Part shown: piece after piece, positions 49,101 through 58,376 of the stretch
How positions within the stretch are numbered: the stretch's first letter is position 1
Layout of the letters: every line of letters starts with the position of its first letter
Made by a program: the position numbers and the translations under genes
Assembly (NCBI RefSeq): GCF_025717065.2
Contig: NZ_JAOVZO020000001.1
Span: forward strand, 496,001 to 560,000
DNA length: 64,000 nucleotides
From: Tahibacter soli
GTDB taxonomy: Bacteria > Pseudomonadota > Gammaproteobacteria > Xanthomonadales > Rhodanobacteraceae
Reading direction: 5' to 3'
Notes under the pieces: model-generated
Told to the model about the DNA's origin: nothing
The model's database searches: none
Seen by the model: only the letters and a program-made list of their open reading frames with translations

Positions 49101-52100
49101 CGACAACTTCACCTCGGAAGGCTTCTCCAACGACTTCTGGGGCAACTTCATGGGCGGCGCGTTCGCCGGCGCCGGCGGCCCCGCGGAAGGCAATCCGGTG
49201 TCGGTCGGCAACGGCATCAAGTGGCAGTGGGAGCAGGACTACGCCGGCGACGGCGCCTACCCGCTGTCGTTCGTGCGCACCTATTCGAGCTACGTGCCGA
49301 ACGGCAGTTCGACCGGCAACAAGTGGTCGCACAATTACCAAAGTGCCATCCGCGTCGCGCCGGCGCCGCTCGACGAAGACGGCGAGCCGCTCGGCAACGC
49401 GCCCGCCGCGCTGGTCGTACACGGCGACGGCACGTACTTCCAGTTCACGCGGCGCAACGCGGACTGGATCGGCGAGGGCAACCTGCCGGAGAAACTCGTG
49501 CGCTTCGCCGACGCGAACGACGCGACGACCGGCTGGGAAGTCACGCGCCTGACCGACGAGCTCGAGCACTACGACGCGAGCGGCCGTCTCGCGTGGATAC
49601 GCAATCCCGCGGGCCTCAAGCACACGCTCGCCTACGACGCGAACGGCCGGCTCGAATCGGTCAGCGACGATTTCGGCCGCGCGCTGCGCTTCGCGTACGA
49701 CCCGGCGACCGGCGAACTCGCCTCGATGACCGATCCGGCGAACCGCGTGACGCGCTACGAATACGCGCCGAACGGCAACGCCGTGAAAGTGACGTATCCC
49801 GACGATTCGACGCGGCAGTACCACTACGAAGACCTGAGCCTGCAGAGCCACCTGACCGGCCTGACCGACGAGCGCGGCGTGCGCTACGCGACGTGGGCGT
49901 ACGACTACCGCGGCCGCGCGGTGCTGTCGATGCACGCGGGCGGTGCGGACAAGTACACCTTCAGCTATCTGGACAATGCGACCGTGGTGACCGATCCGCT
50001 CGGCACCGTGCGCACGTACAAGTACCAGCGTTTCAACGAGCGGCCGTACCTGACCGAAGTGACGCAGGCGTGCTCGGGCTGCTCGGCCGGCGGCGTCGCG
50101 AAGCTGCACTACGACGGCCGCGGCCTCGTCGACCGCGCGACCGACTTCAACGACAACGCGACGACGTTCACGCGCAACGCGCGCGGCCTCGAGGAATCGC
50201 GCACCGAGGCGTCGGGCACGCCGCAGGCGCGCACGATCGCGACGCAGTGGCACGCGACGTGGCGCAAGCCGACGCGCCAGACCGTACCGACCGCGACCGG
50301 CAACCGCGTCACGACGTGGACGTACGACGCCGCCGGCAACCTGCGCACGCAGGCGGTGACCGCGGGCGCCGAGACGCGCACGTGGACGTTCACGCCGAAC
50401 GCGCGCGGCCAGATCGAAACGATCGACGGTCCGCGCACGGACGTCGCCGACGTGGCGCAACTGCGCTACGACGCGGCGACCGGCAATCTCCTGACGAGCA
50501 CGAGCGCGACCGGCCAGGTTACGCGCTACACGGGCTACGACGCGCACGGTCGCCTCACCGAAGAGCGCGACGCGAACGGGCTCGTCACGCAGTACCGCTA
50601 CGACCTGCGCGGACGCGTGACGCACGAGATCGTGAAGGTCTCCGACGCCGACGCCGGCGAAACGACGCGTTTCGACTACTGGCCGACCGGCGTCGTTCGT
50701 CGCGTGACGTTGCCGGACGGCAGTTTCCTTGACTACGCGTACGACGACGCGATGCGCCTGACCGACGTCGTCGACAGCACCGGCAACACGGTTCACTACA
50801 CGCTCGACGGCGCCGGAAACCGCACGCAGGAGGTGTCGCGCGACGCGCAGGGCAATCTTGCGATGTCGATGGGGCGCGTGATCGACGCGCTCGGTCGCGT
50901 CGAAGCGGTGCTCGGCGCCGCACCGGGCGAGGTCGCGCGTTTCACGTACGACGGCAACGGCAACGAAAAGTCGACCACCAGCGCGCTCTCGCACGTGACG
51001 CGGCGCACCTACGACGCGCGCGACCGGCTCGTCGGCGCCGAGGCGCTGGACGCGGCCGATCCGGCGCGCGGCGCGGTCGTCTACGGCTACGACGCCGCCG
51101 ACAACGTCACGTCGTTCACCGATCCGCGCAACCTCGTCACGAGCTACGCCTACACCGGCTTCAACCAGCTCGCCACGTCGACGAGTCCCGACGCGGGCAC
51201 CGTGCGGTACACGTACGACGCGGCAGGCAACGTCGCGACGCGCACCGACGCGCGCAACCAGCGCATCGTCTACGCGTACGACGCGGGCAATCGTCCGCTG
51301 CAGTACCGCTTCGGCGCCGCCGACGCGGCGGCGCCGTCGAATCCGGCGGCGCTCGCGAGCGTCGAGGAAACGATCGACTTCACGTACGACGCGGCCGGCG
51401 GCGACGGCGCCCAGGGCCGGCTGACCGGATTCGTCGACGGCAGCGGCGCGACGCGCTACGTCTACGATCGCGAAGGCCGCGTCGTCGAGCGCACGCAGTC
51501 TCAGGGCAACGCTTCGGCGGCGCTGACGAAGACGACGCAATATCGCTACGACGCTGGCGGCCGCGTCGAATCGGCGACGCTGCCGAGCGGCGCGGTGATC
51601 GGCTACGCGTACGACGCGAACGGCCGCGTTCTGACGATCACCGTGAACGGCGTGGTCGTCGTCAAGGACGTCGAATACTTTCCGTTCGGCGATCCGGCGT
51701 CGTGGAGCGAAGGCGGCGACGCCGGCGCGTTCCGCTACGTACGAACCTACGATGCGAACGGCCGGGTCGGCGCCTACACCGCTGCCGGTTCGCAGCGTAC
51801 GCTCGGCTACGATCCCGCGGGTCGCGTCGTCTCGCTCGCCGGGAACGCGCCGGACGATGCGTCGTGGACGTTCTCGTACGACGGCCGCGACCGCCTGAGC
51901 GGTGCGGCGAACGCCGCGGCGCAGGGCGCGGACGCCGGTGTCGCCTTGTCGTGGACGCTCGATGCGACCGGCAACCGCACGGCGACGTCGCGCGTACAGG
52001 GTTCGCAAACGACGAACGCCGCGTATGCGATCGACGCCGCGAGCAATCGCATCGCCGCGATCGACGGCGTCGCGCGCACGTACGACGCCGCGGGCAACAC

Positions 52101-53124
52101 GGCCAGCGACGGCGTGCGCCGCTTCAGCAACAACGCGCACAACCGCCTGTCGGTGACGCGTGCGCAGAACACGGGCGTCGTCCTGGCGCGCTATGCATAC
52201 AACGCCTGGGGCGAGCGCGTCTGCAAGGCGCGCGGCGACAGCGATTGTCCGCGCGGCGCCGGTGCGGGCGGGCCGCCCGACGCCGGCAGGGGCAGCTTCA
52301 CGCAGTACGTGTACGACGAGCAGGGACGCCTGCGCGGCGAGTACGGCGCCGACGGCGCGCCGATCGCCGAGCACGTGTGGCTCGAGAACACGCCGGTCGC
52401 GGTGATCAGGCCGGCGGCGTTCGCGGCGAGCCACGGCGGACTGAACGTCGGCGGGGCCACGGTATTCTGGGTCGAACCCGATCACCTCGAAGCGCCGCGC
52501 GCCGTCGTCAACGCATCGCACGTCGCGATCTGGCGCTGGGACTCCGATCCGTTCGGCAACGCGGTCGCGAACGAAACCGCCGCCGCGCCGGCGATCGCCG
52601 CGTCGTTCACGTACGACCTGCGCTTCCCGGGGCAGCAGTTCGACGCGGAAACCGCGACGCACTACAACTACTTCCGCGATTACGATCCGGCACTCGGCCG
52701 CTATCTGCAAGCCGATCCGGCCGGCATTGCCGGCGGCATCAATCCGTATCTCTACGTCGACGCCGCGCCGCTCGCGGCAACCGATCCGTTCGGCCTGGGG
52801 CCGCGCCGCCCGCCCCACAACGCGAACGCGAACCTGTCGCGCGGCGGGGTCGTTCTGTGCGGACGTTCGTTCACCAGCGGCGGGGCGGCCGGGCGGTCGT
52901 GGAATCATCAGGCCGACTCGCACACCGAAGCGAAGGCGTGCAATTTCTTCCGGCCGATGTGCCAGGCGGGCGACGTACTGACGATCGTCGGCGACTACGC
53001 GCCGTGCTCGCGCTGCAAGGGACGCATGAACGATCTGCACCGCGACTGCGGCGTGACGTGCGTCTACCAATGGGGAGACAATACCTGGACTTCGACGGAC
53101 AAGCCGAGACGGCGCAGAAGGTGA
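46111..53124 (+). CDS. RHS-repeat polymorphic toxin with C-terminal deaminase-type tip
   Basis: A 2337-residue exported RHS protein. A hydrophobic signal/anchor lies near residues 46-65 (LVALAAMLWTAAAGFA); ATG 46189 (MKHSGTK) is an alternative start. Residues 288-420 are transglutaminase-like but lack the catalytic Cys (GNAWDIHSLL, Ala320), while His391 and Asp418 remain. About 875-950 is hydrophobic. DUF6531 starts near 1027 (GNPVSVGNGIKWQWEQDY), YD/RHS repeats fill about 1150-2165, and the RHS core is 2166-2229 (FPGQQFDAETATHYNYFRDY, YLQADPAGIAGGINPYLYVD). The 108-residue tip has His2271-x-Glu2273 and Pro-Cys2299-x-x-Cys2302, the zinc signature of cytidine-deaminase-fold toxins. The start overlaps the giant gene's stop. 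Confidence 0.9.
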   Translation: MRSDGLRTNGNSCKVNNEAPGARGDGMKHSGTKRSGNRAQRILGRGYAPLVALAAMLWTAAAGFAAPSPAIVANVVAHGIAAQVEAPAAAPREVELDEAYGALERLAQSLRVIETGKGDLPRLRTGVDVSQLAVDLLASGAELADRDALTRLAQTKDAGPPDGRRAVLGELAARHGEFAAILERLRAAEIARDDAARFRAVVDLARLLDTRPAASTATRFDPASARGFSADKKKLPKPGAGDERVPAKNAAAAKLDPPGAADLAETDEIVLTAQIRAKAEELGRNPVAIRNWVYNNIDYSPGYGSTQNAQKTLFAKRGNAWDIHSLLIALLRASNIPARYVSGAVELPIERIQEWLPVANANVAADLFSAAGVPTTLLTAGGSIRALRFEHVWVEAWVDFVPSRGARNATPDSWVPMDAAIKAYATTPPVAYLQHVGFDAQAAQTEILAGSQQGPGWITGIDVNKIGAVYDRLGRQALDYVNANPAADPAATFGARKIVALDLPVLEGTLPYNVYTPQPRRAAALPASAQHAISVQLYASPGDIGLESPQFVVQMPLARMGLSAFQVEYRGASAADVATLRQYAAGNTETLSASSLRVAAALKLGGQVVQQGGAVTYGTDQYWQVQLRDPLGAFTQQSEPYKFPAGTSIAFVTDTNGVTPELAEAMTAGYGSRQNLPIGDALAMGGLQFWLMHDLFDGWVAQARGATGVRMPSVGAFATSMRVGFFFGVPRNASTRGFTSDVKTVRYALVGADAEATRRAATQMGAMGSFAEGATWDLLTGGAVGSGLTASTLLLRANEAKIPIYRIDASNVDQYLPQLALAADDKADIRAAVNAGLSVLAPAAETTIGGWSGTGYLIQDPVSGGGIWRVSGGLNGAINVGCVAKAVLLNVLCKLMFNKLVRFFLGLTSPGAMAAMLLERLIISAIPVVGPIIAIVQVAIAVAQATAMVIRWVRSVEAMIEELTPEQLGILGIADLNEALCSLGSPCFDSNFFDDIGDNFTSEGFSNDFWGNFMGGAFAGAGGPAEGNPVSVGNGIKWQWEQDYAGDGAYPLSFVRTYSSYVPNGSSTGNKWSHNYQSAIRVAPAPLDEDGEPLGNAPAALVVHGDGTYFQFTRRNADWIGEGNLPEKLVRFADANDATTGWEVTRLTDELEHYDASGRLAWIRNPAGLKHTLAYDANGRLESVSDDFGRALRFAYDPATGELASMTDPANRVTRYEYAPNGNAVKVTYPDDSTRQYHYEDLSLQSHLTGLTDERGVRYATWAYDYRGRAVLSMHAGGADKYTFSYLDNATVVTDPLGTVRTYKYQRFNERPYLTEVTQACSGCSAGGVAKLHYDGRGLVDRATDFNDNATTFTRNARGLEESRTEASGTPQARTIATQWHATWRKPTRQTVPTATGNRVTTWTYDAAGNLRTQAVTAGAETRTWTFTPNARGQIETIDGPRTDVADVAQLRYDAATGNLLTSTSATGQVTRYTGYDAHGRLTEERDANGLVTQYRYDLRGRVTHEIVKVSDADAGETTRFDYWPTGVVRRVTLPDGSFLDYAYDDAMRLTDVVDSTGNTVHYTLDGAGNRTQEVSRDAQGNLAMSMGRVIDALGRVEAVLGAAPGEVARFTYDGNGNEKSTTSALSHVTRRTYDARDRLVGAEALDAADPARGAVVYGYDAADNVTSFTDPRNLVTSYAYTGFNQLATSTSPDAGTVRYTYDAAGNVATRTDARNQRIVYAYDAGNRPLQYRFGAADAAAPSNPAALASVEETIDFTYDAAGGDGAQGRLTGFVDGSGATRYVYDREGRVVERTQSQGNASAALTKTTQYRYDAGGRVESATLPSGAVIGYAYDANGRVLTITVNGVVVVKDVEYFPFGDPASWSEGGDAGAFRYVRTYDANGRVGAYTAAGSQRTLGYDPAGRVVSLAGNAPDDASWTFSYDGRDRLSGAANAAAQGADAGVALSWTLDATGNRTATSRVQGSQTTNAAYAIDAASNRIAAIDGVARTYDAAGNTASDGVRRFSNNAHNRLSVTRAQNTGVVLARYAYNAWGERVCKARGDSDCPRGAGAGGPPDAGRGSFTQYVYDEQGRLRGEYGADGAPIAEHVWLENTPVAVIRPAAFAASHGGLNVGGATVFWVEPDHLEAPRAVVNASHVAIWRWDSDPFGNAVANETAAAPAIAASFTYDLRFPGQQFDAETATHYNYFRDYDPALGRYLQADPAGIAGGINPYLYVDAAPLAATDPFGLGPRRPPHNANANLSRGGVVLCGRSFTSGGAAGRSWNHQADSHTEAKACNFFRPMCQAGDVLTIVGDYAPCSRCKGRMNDLHRDCGVTCVYQWGDNTWTSTDKPRRRRR

Positions 53125-53127
53125 CGC

Positions 53128-53760
53128 ATGGCGCAGACGCCGTTTGGTCAGATCGCAGCGCGATTCTTCAAGGAGCATTTTCGACCGCCGACGCCGTGCC
53201 TGCCTGCCGACTATCCGAAGTGTCCCGAGCTCGCCGGCACGCGGCTCGGCGAGCTGCTGAAGTCGTTCCGGCCCGATTCGCCGCTGGTTGACGGGCACAA
53301 CCGACTGCTCGGGCCGGACCGGCTCGAAGCCGAAGGCGGCGTCGTCGTGTTCGCCGAGGAAAACCAGAACGTCAGCTACTGGGGCGTCGCGGTCGCGGAT
53401 CTCGCGGCCGCGGTCCCGCCCGTGCTGCGTTCGGAAAACGTCGCGCCGGTGACATGGCAGCGCGAATTCGACAGCCTCGACGCTTTCCTGTCGGTGTTCT
53501 GCCTGTGGCAGGCGCTGAACGGCGCGTGGCCGCGACACGGCCTGGCGACGCGCAAGGCGGCAATGTCCAAAAAGCTGCAAAGTCATCTCGAGCCGATCGA
53601 CGTCGGCGCGAACGGCTCGGGGCTGTCGTTCTTCGCGCGCGGCACCGACCTCATCGTCGCGACGGCCGGCAAGGAGCTTTTCGCCGCGGCGAACGGCGAC
53701 GCCGCGTGGAACGCGTTTCTCGCCGTCTCGCCGGCGATGCGCGAACTGCACGACGAGTAG
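53128..53760 (+). CDS. Probable immunity protein for the RHS toxin
   Basis: A 210-residue cytoplasmic protein starting three bases after the RHS stop, with GAAGGTG upstream. The central stretch VVVFAEENQNVSYWGVAV resembles the ENQ..W signature of SMI1/KNR4 (SUKH)-like and related immunity proteins. There is no signal peptide or membrane helix, as expected if it neutralises a toxin in the cytoplasm. Position directly after an RHS tip is the main argument. Family identity is uncertain. Confidence 0.7.
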   Translation: MAQTPFGQIAARFFKEHFRPPTPCLPADYPKCPELAGTRLGELLKSFRPDSPLVDGHNRLLGPDRLEAEGGVVVFAEENQNVSYWGVAVADLAAAVPPVLRSENVAPVTWQREFDSLDAFLSVFCLWQALNGAWPRHGLATRKAAMSKKLQSHLEPIDVGANGSGLSFFARGTDLIVATAGKELFAAANGDAAWNAFLAVSPAMRELHDE

Positions 53761-53768
53761 CCGGCGAC

Positions 53769-53789
53769 GTGCGGCGGCAACCGCCGCAC
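53769..53789 (+). terminator. Hairpin after the immunity gene
   Basis: GTGCGGCGG-CAA-CCGCCGCAC has perfect 9-bp arms and begins eight bases after the immunity stop. No U-tract follows, so it may be a weak or Rho-assisted terminator that separates the RHS operon from the lipase promoter. Confidence 0.5.
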
Positions 53790-53793
53790 GACA

Positions 53794-53805
53794 TCAAACA
53801 AGTGT

Positions 53806-53809
<4 letters not shown>
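53794..53809. promoter_or_regulatory. PsrA-like operator at the lipase promoter
   Basis: TCAAACA-AG-TGTTTGA is a perfect 7-bp inverted repeat. Its core CAAAC-N4-GTTTG fits the published PsrA motif (C/G)AAAC-N2-4-GTTT(G/C) of fatty-acid-sensing TetR repressors. It overlaps the -35 box of the promoter at 53806-53834, the classic place for repression. The regulator gene is not in this window. Confidence 0.55.
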
Positions 53810-54953
<1,144 letters not shown>

Positions 54954-54966
54954 AGCGCGTGCCGTC

Positions 54967-55968
54967 ATGAAGCACTCCCGCACCGTCGCGTTCGCGGCGC
55001 TCGTCGCGCTCGCGCTCGGCGCCGCGTGGGTCTGGCGGGTCCAACGTCCCGCCGCTGCGACGCCCGCCGCCGCCCCACCGGCGGCGGGCGCCGGCAGCAA
55101 CGCCGCGCCGTCGTCGGAACGGCTTTCGGGCACCGCGGCGACGCGCGTGCCCGAAGCGCCGCCGCGCGATTCGCTGCGCGGCACCGACGTCGACGGCGCG
55201 ATACGTCTCGACGCGAACGGCGACCCGATCGCGGACCGCGAACTGCGCCGCGTGTTCGACTATTTTCTCGAGCGACTCGGCGAGCGTTCGCCCGACGCGA
55301 TACGCGCGAGCCTCGTCGCGTGGCTCGCGCAGGCGTCGGGCCTGCCGGCGCGCGCCCAGACGCGCGTGCTCGAACTGTTCGACGCCTATGTCGACGCCGA
55401 GCGCGAGGCGGTCGCGCTCGCGGCGAGCGGCGATCTGCAGAACGATCTTGCCCGCCGCGCGGCGCTGCGGCGCGAACGGCTAGGCGCGGCCGTCGCCGAT
55501 GCGTGGTTCGGCGCGGACGAGCGCTATGCCGACTTCACGCTGCGGCGCCTGGCGCTGGAGCGCGACACGTCGCTCGACATGGCCGAACGGCTGGCGCGAC
55601 GCGAGGTGCTGGAAAGCGATCTCGATCCCGCGCATGCGGAGTCGCTGCGCGAAAGTACCGAATTTCAACACGCGACCGCGCAGACCGCGCGGCTCGACGC
55701 GCTCGACGCCGATGCGGCGCAGCGCCATGCCGAACGCGCGGCCGAGTGGGGCGAAGACGCCGCGCAGCGGCTCGCGCAGCTCGATACGCAGCGCGCGCAA
55801 TGGCGGCAGCGGCTGCAGGACTATGCGCACGAACGCGCGGCGATCGCGAACGACGCCTCGCTGACGGCGGCGGCGCGCGACGCGAGGATCGAGGCCCTGC
55901 TGGCGTCGCGGTTCGACGAGGCGGAGCGCCGACGCGTATTGGCGCTCGCGGAGGCGGGGCTTCTTTGA
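54967..55968 (+). CDS. lifO: Lipase chaperone / steric foldase (Lif)
   Basis: A 333-residue membrane-anchored foldase. An N-terminal membrane segment (residues 7-24, VAFAALVALALGAAWVW) is followed by an Ala/Pro linker (28-60), then a long alpha-helical periplasmic domain. The Lif signature RxxFDYF appears as RRVFDYFLERLGE near residues 94-106. The C-terminal helices are Arg/Ala/Glu-rich as in the family. It is needed to fold the lipase encoded upstream. The repeat copy R2 begins two bases after the stop codon. Confidence 0.93.
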   Translation: MKHSRTVAFAALVALALGAAWVWRVQRPAAATPAAAPPAAGAGSNAAPSSERLSGTAATRVPEAPPRDSLRGTDVDGAIRLDANGDPIADRELRRVFDYFLERLGERSPDAIRASLVAWLAQASGLPARAQTRVLELFDAYVDAEREAVALAASGDLQNDLARRAALRRERLGAAVADAWFGADERYADFTLRRLALERDTSLDMAERLARREVLESDLDPAHAESLRESTEFQHATAQTARLDALDADAAQRHAERAAEWGEDAAQRLAQLDTQRAQWRQRLQDYAHERAAIANDASLTAAARDARIEALLASRFDEAERRRVLALAEAGLL

Positions 55969-55969
55969 G

Positions 55970-56020
55970 CCCTCTCCCCCAAGCAAGCTTGGGGGAGAGG
56001 GTTGGGAGAGGGGGCGACGC
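55970..56020 (+). repeat. Palindromic intergenic repeat, copy R2 (pair with R3)
   Basis: Perfect 15-bp arms CCCTCTCCCCCAAGC ... with loop AA, then tail TTGGGAGAGGGGGCGACG. It faces R3 (56094) in opposite orientation, 73 bases apart, between the convergent foldase and kinase genes. Confidence 0.9.
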
Positions 56021-56093
56021 ATCGTCCGCCACAACGCGGGATTTTCGCGAAACGTATGTATCGCGAAGATCGAATGCATCGCGGCCTGACGCG

Positions 56094-56142
56094 GCGCCCC
56101 CTCACCCCGGCCCTCTCCCCCGCAAGCTCGCGGGGAAGAGGG
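56094..56142 (-). repeat. Palindromic intergenic repeat, copy R3
   Basis: Same element on the minus strand: the tail GCGCCCCCTCACCCCGG precedes the hairpin CCCTCTCCCCCGC...GCGGGGAAGAGGG. This copy has one C/A mismatch in the stem and is the least perfect of the seven. Confidence 0.85.
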
Positions 56143-56151
56143 AGCAGGTCG

Positions 56152-57168
56152 TCAGCGGCTCTGCGCCGCCCCGGCCCCCAGCTCCGCAATCGTCCGCGCC
56201 ATCTTTCCGGCCGCGAGCGCCTGTTCGCTCGACGCATTGCCGTCGATCGCGCGCTTCATCACGCCCTGCGCGATCGCCGCGAGCCGGAAGAAATGGAACG
56301 CGAGATGGAACGGCCATTCGGCACGCGGATCGAGACCCGTGCGCGCAGCGAACGCGTCGAGCAGCGCCGCTTCGTCCGGAATGCCGAGCGCCGCCCGGTC
56401 GAGTCCCGCGAGCCCCGGCAGCACCGGGTTGCGCGGCAGGCGCAGCGCCATGCAGAAGTAGCCGAGGTCGGCGAGCGGATGTCCCAACGTGGACAATTCC
56501 CAGTCGACGACCGCGCCGACGCGATCGTCGATCCACATCAGATTGTCGATGCGGAAGTCGCCGTGCACGAGCGCGACCTTGCCGTCGTCGTCGGGCAGGT
56601 TCGCCGGCAGCCAGTCGATCAGCGCATCCATCGCCGCGATGGTTTCGGTTTCGCTCGCGCGGTACTGCGCCGTCCAGCGCGACACCTGCCGCGCGAAATA
56701 GCTGCCGGGCTTGCCGTAGTCGGCGAGGCCCGCCGCGTCGACGTCGAGCGTCGCGAGCGCGACGAGCGTGTCGAGCACCCTGCCGTACATCGCGCCGCGC
56801 GTCGCGGCGTCGACGTCGGGCAGCGCCGGATCCCACTGCACGCGGCCCGGCACGTAGGCCATCACGTAGAACATGCTGCCGATCACCGCGTCGTCGCGGC
56901 ACAGCGCGAGCGGACGCGCGACCGGTATGGCGCCGCCGTGCAGCGCCTGCAGCACGCGAAACTCGCGGTCGACCGCGTGCGCCGATGCGAGCAGCGCGCC
57001 GGGCGGCTTGCGCCGCAGCACGCAGCGGCCCGACGCGGCCTCGATCAGATAGGTCGGATTCGACTGCCCGCCCTTGAACTTCGTCGCCGATTCGATGCCG
57101 TCGAAACCGGCGACGTGTTCGCGCAGCCATGTGCCGAGCGCCGCGAGCGGCAGGTCCGCGGCGCTCAT
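56152..57168 (-). CDS. APH-type phosphotransferase (ACAD10/11 kinase-like)
   Basis: A 338-residue aminoglycoside-phosphotransferase-fold kinase: [14 protein letters not shown] and [20 protein letters not shown] (nucleotide and Lys region), catalytic loop [13 protein letters not shown], metal-binding [18 protein letters not shown]. This is the subgroup fused to acyl-CoA dehydrogenase in ACAD10/11, which phosphorylates 4-hydroxyacyl-CoA (family knowledge). Here the dehydrogenase is a separate gene directly upstream, with an ATGA overlap. Last gene of the minus-strand operon. Confidence 0.88.
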   Translation of the reverse strand: MSAADLPLAALGTWLREHVAGFDGIESATKFKGGQSNPTYLIEAASGRCVLRRKPPGALLASAHAVDREFRVLQALHGGAIPVARPLALCRDDAVIGSMFYVMAYVPGRVQWDPALPDVDAATRGAMYGRVLDTLVALATLDVDAAGLADYGKPGSYFARQVSRWTAQYRASETETIAAMDALIDWLPANLPDDDGKVALVHGDFRIDNLMWIDDRVGAVVDWELSTLGHPLADLGYFCMALRLPRNPVLPGLAGLDRAALGIPDEAALLDAFAARTGLDPRAEWPFHLAFHFFRLAAIAQGVMKRAIDGNASSEQALAAGKMARTIAELGAGAAQSR

Positions 57169-58376
57169 GCGTGCGCTCCGCGCAGCATCGATTTCGCCAA
57201 TGCGGCCATGTGTACTTCGTCGGGTCCGTCGGCGAGGCGCAGCGCGCGCGCGCCGGCATACGCGTGCGCGAGGAAGAAGTCGTCCGAGAGACCGGCGCCG
57301 CCGTGCACCTGGATCGCGCGGTCGATTACCTCGCACGCCATGCGCGGCGCGACGATCTTGATCATGCCGATGGCGTCCTTCGCGGCCTTGTTGCCGTGCC
57401 GGTCGAGCGCGTCGGCCGCCGCGAGCGTGAGCAGGCGCGCCTGTTCGATGTCGCAGCGCGACTGCGCGATCGCCTGCTGCACCGTGCCCTGCGCCGCGAG
57501 CGGCTTGCCGAACGCCACGCGCGACTGCGCGCGCGCGACCATCGCTTCGAGCGCGCGCTGGGCGAGGCCGATCAGGCGCATGCAATGGTGGATGCGGCCG
57601 GGACCGAGCCGGCCCTGCGCGATTTCGAACCCGCGGCCTTCGCCGAGAATCAGGTTCGCCGCCGGCACGCGCACGCCGTCGAAGCGCACCTCGGCGTGAC
57701 CGTGCGGCGCGTCGTCGTAGCCGAACACCGGCAGCGGCCGCACGATCTCGACGCCCGGCGTGTCGCGCGGCACCAGGATCATGCCGTGGCGCCGGTGCGG
57801 CTCGGCGTCGGGATTCGTCACGCCCATCACGATGAACACGGCGCAGCGCGGGTCCGTCGCGCCGGTCGTCCACCATTTGCGGCCCGTGACGACATAGTCG
57901 CCGTTGTCGCGGACGATGCGCGTGGCGATGTTCGTCGCGTCGCTCGACGCGACGTCGGGCTCGGTCATCGCGAATGCCGAGCGGATTCGTCCGTCGAGCA
58001 GCGGCGCGAGCCAGCGCGCCTTGTGTTCGTCCGAACCGTAGTGCAGCAGCACTTCCATGTTGCCGGTGTCGGGCGCGTTGCAGTTGAACACTTCCGGTGC
58101 GATCAGCGAGCGGCCGGTCGCTTCGGCGAGCGGCGCGTAGTCGAGGTTCGAGAGGCCCGCGCCGAGTTCGGCGTGCGGCAGGAACAGATTCCACAATCCC
58201 GCCTCGCGCGCTTCGCGCTTCAGGCGCTCCATCACCGGCGGAATCGTCCAGCGCTGCCCGGCTTGCGCGACGTGCGCGTGGTACTGCGCCTCCGCCGGCA
58301 GCACGCGTTCGTCGACGAAGGCGGCAAGGCGCGCGAGCAATGCGGCGGCGCGGTCGGACGGCGCAAAGAGATTCAT
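57165..58376 (-). CDS. Acyl-CoA dehydrogenase (ACAD11-like)
   Basis: A 403-residue FAD enzyme starting [13 protein letters not shown] at 58376. Motifs: [61 protein letters not shown] and [20 protein letters not shown] at the flavin/substrate site. The subgroup pairs with APH-type kinases. The start overlaps the phosphatase stop by one base; the stop overlaps the kinase start. The frame is open 25 codons upstream but that lies inside the phosphatase gene. Confidence 0.93.
   Translation of the reverse strand: MNLFAPSDRAAALLARLAAFVDERVLPAEAQYHAHVAQAGQRWTIPPVMERLKREAREAGLWNLFLPHAELGAGLSNLDYAPLAEATGRSLIAPEVFNCNAPDTGNMEVLLHYGSDEHKARWLAPLLDGRIRSAFAMTEPDVASSDATNIATRIVRDNGDYVVTGRKWWTTGATDPRCAVFIVMGVTNPDAEPHRRHGMILVPRDTPGVEIVRPLPVFGYDDAPHGHAEVRFDGVRVPAANLILGEGRGFEIAQGRLGPGRIHHCMRLIGLAQRALEAMVARAQSRVAFGKPLAAQGTVQQAIAQSRCDIEQARLLTLAAADALDRHGNKAAKDAIGMIKIVAPRMACEVIDRAIQVHGGAGLSDDFFLAHAYAGARALRLADGPDEVHMAALAKSMLRGAHA

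Noticed and set aside
36137-53124. Exosortase H substrates among the giant proteins
   Set aside because: Neither ends with IPTLxxWG, a hydrophobic helix and a basic tail; the RHS protein ends in RRRRR but without the other parts.
45304-53751. 2815-codon minus-strand open frame across the RHS gene
   Set aside because: Same shadow effect; RHS repeats and toxin tip on the plus strand are unmistakable.
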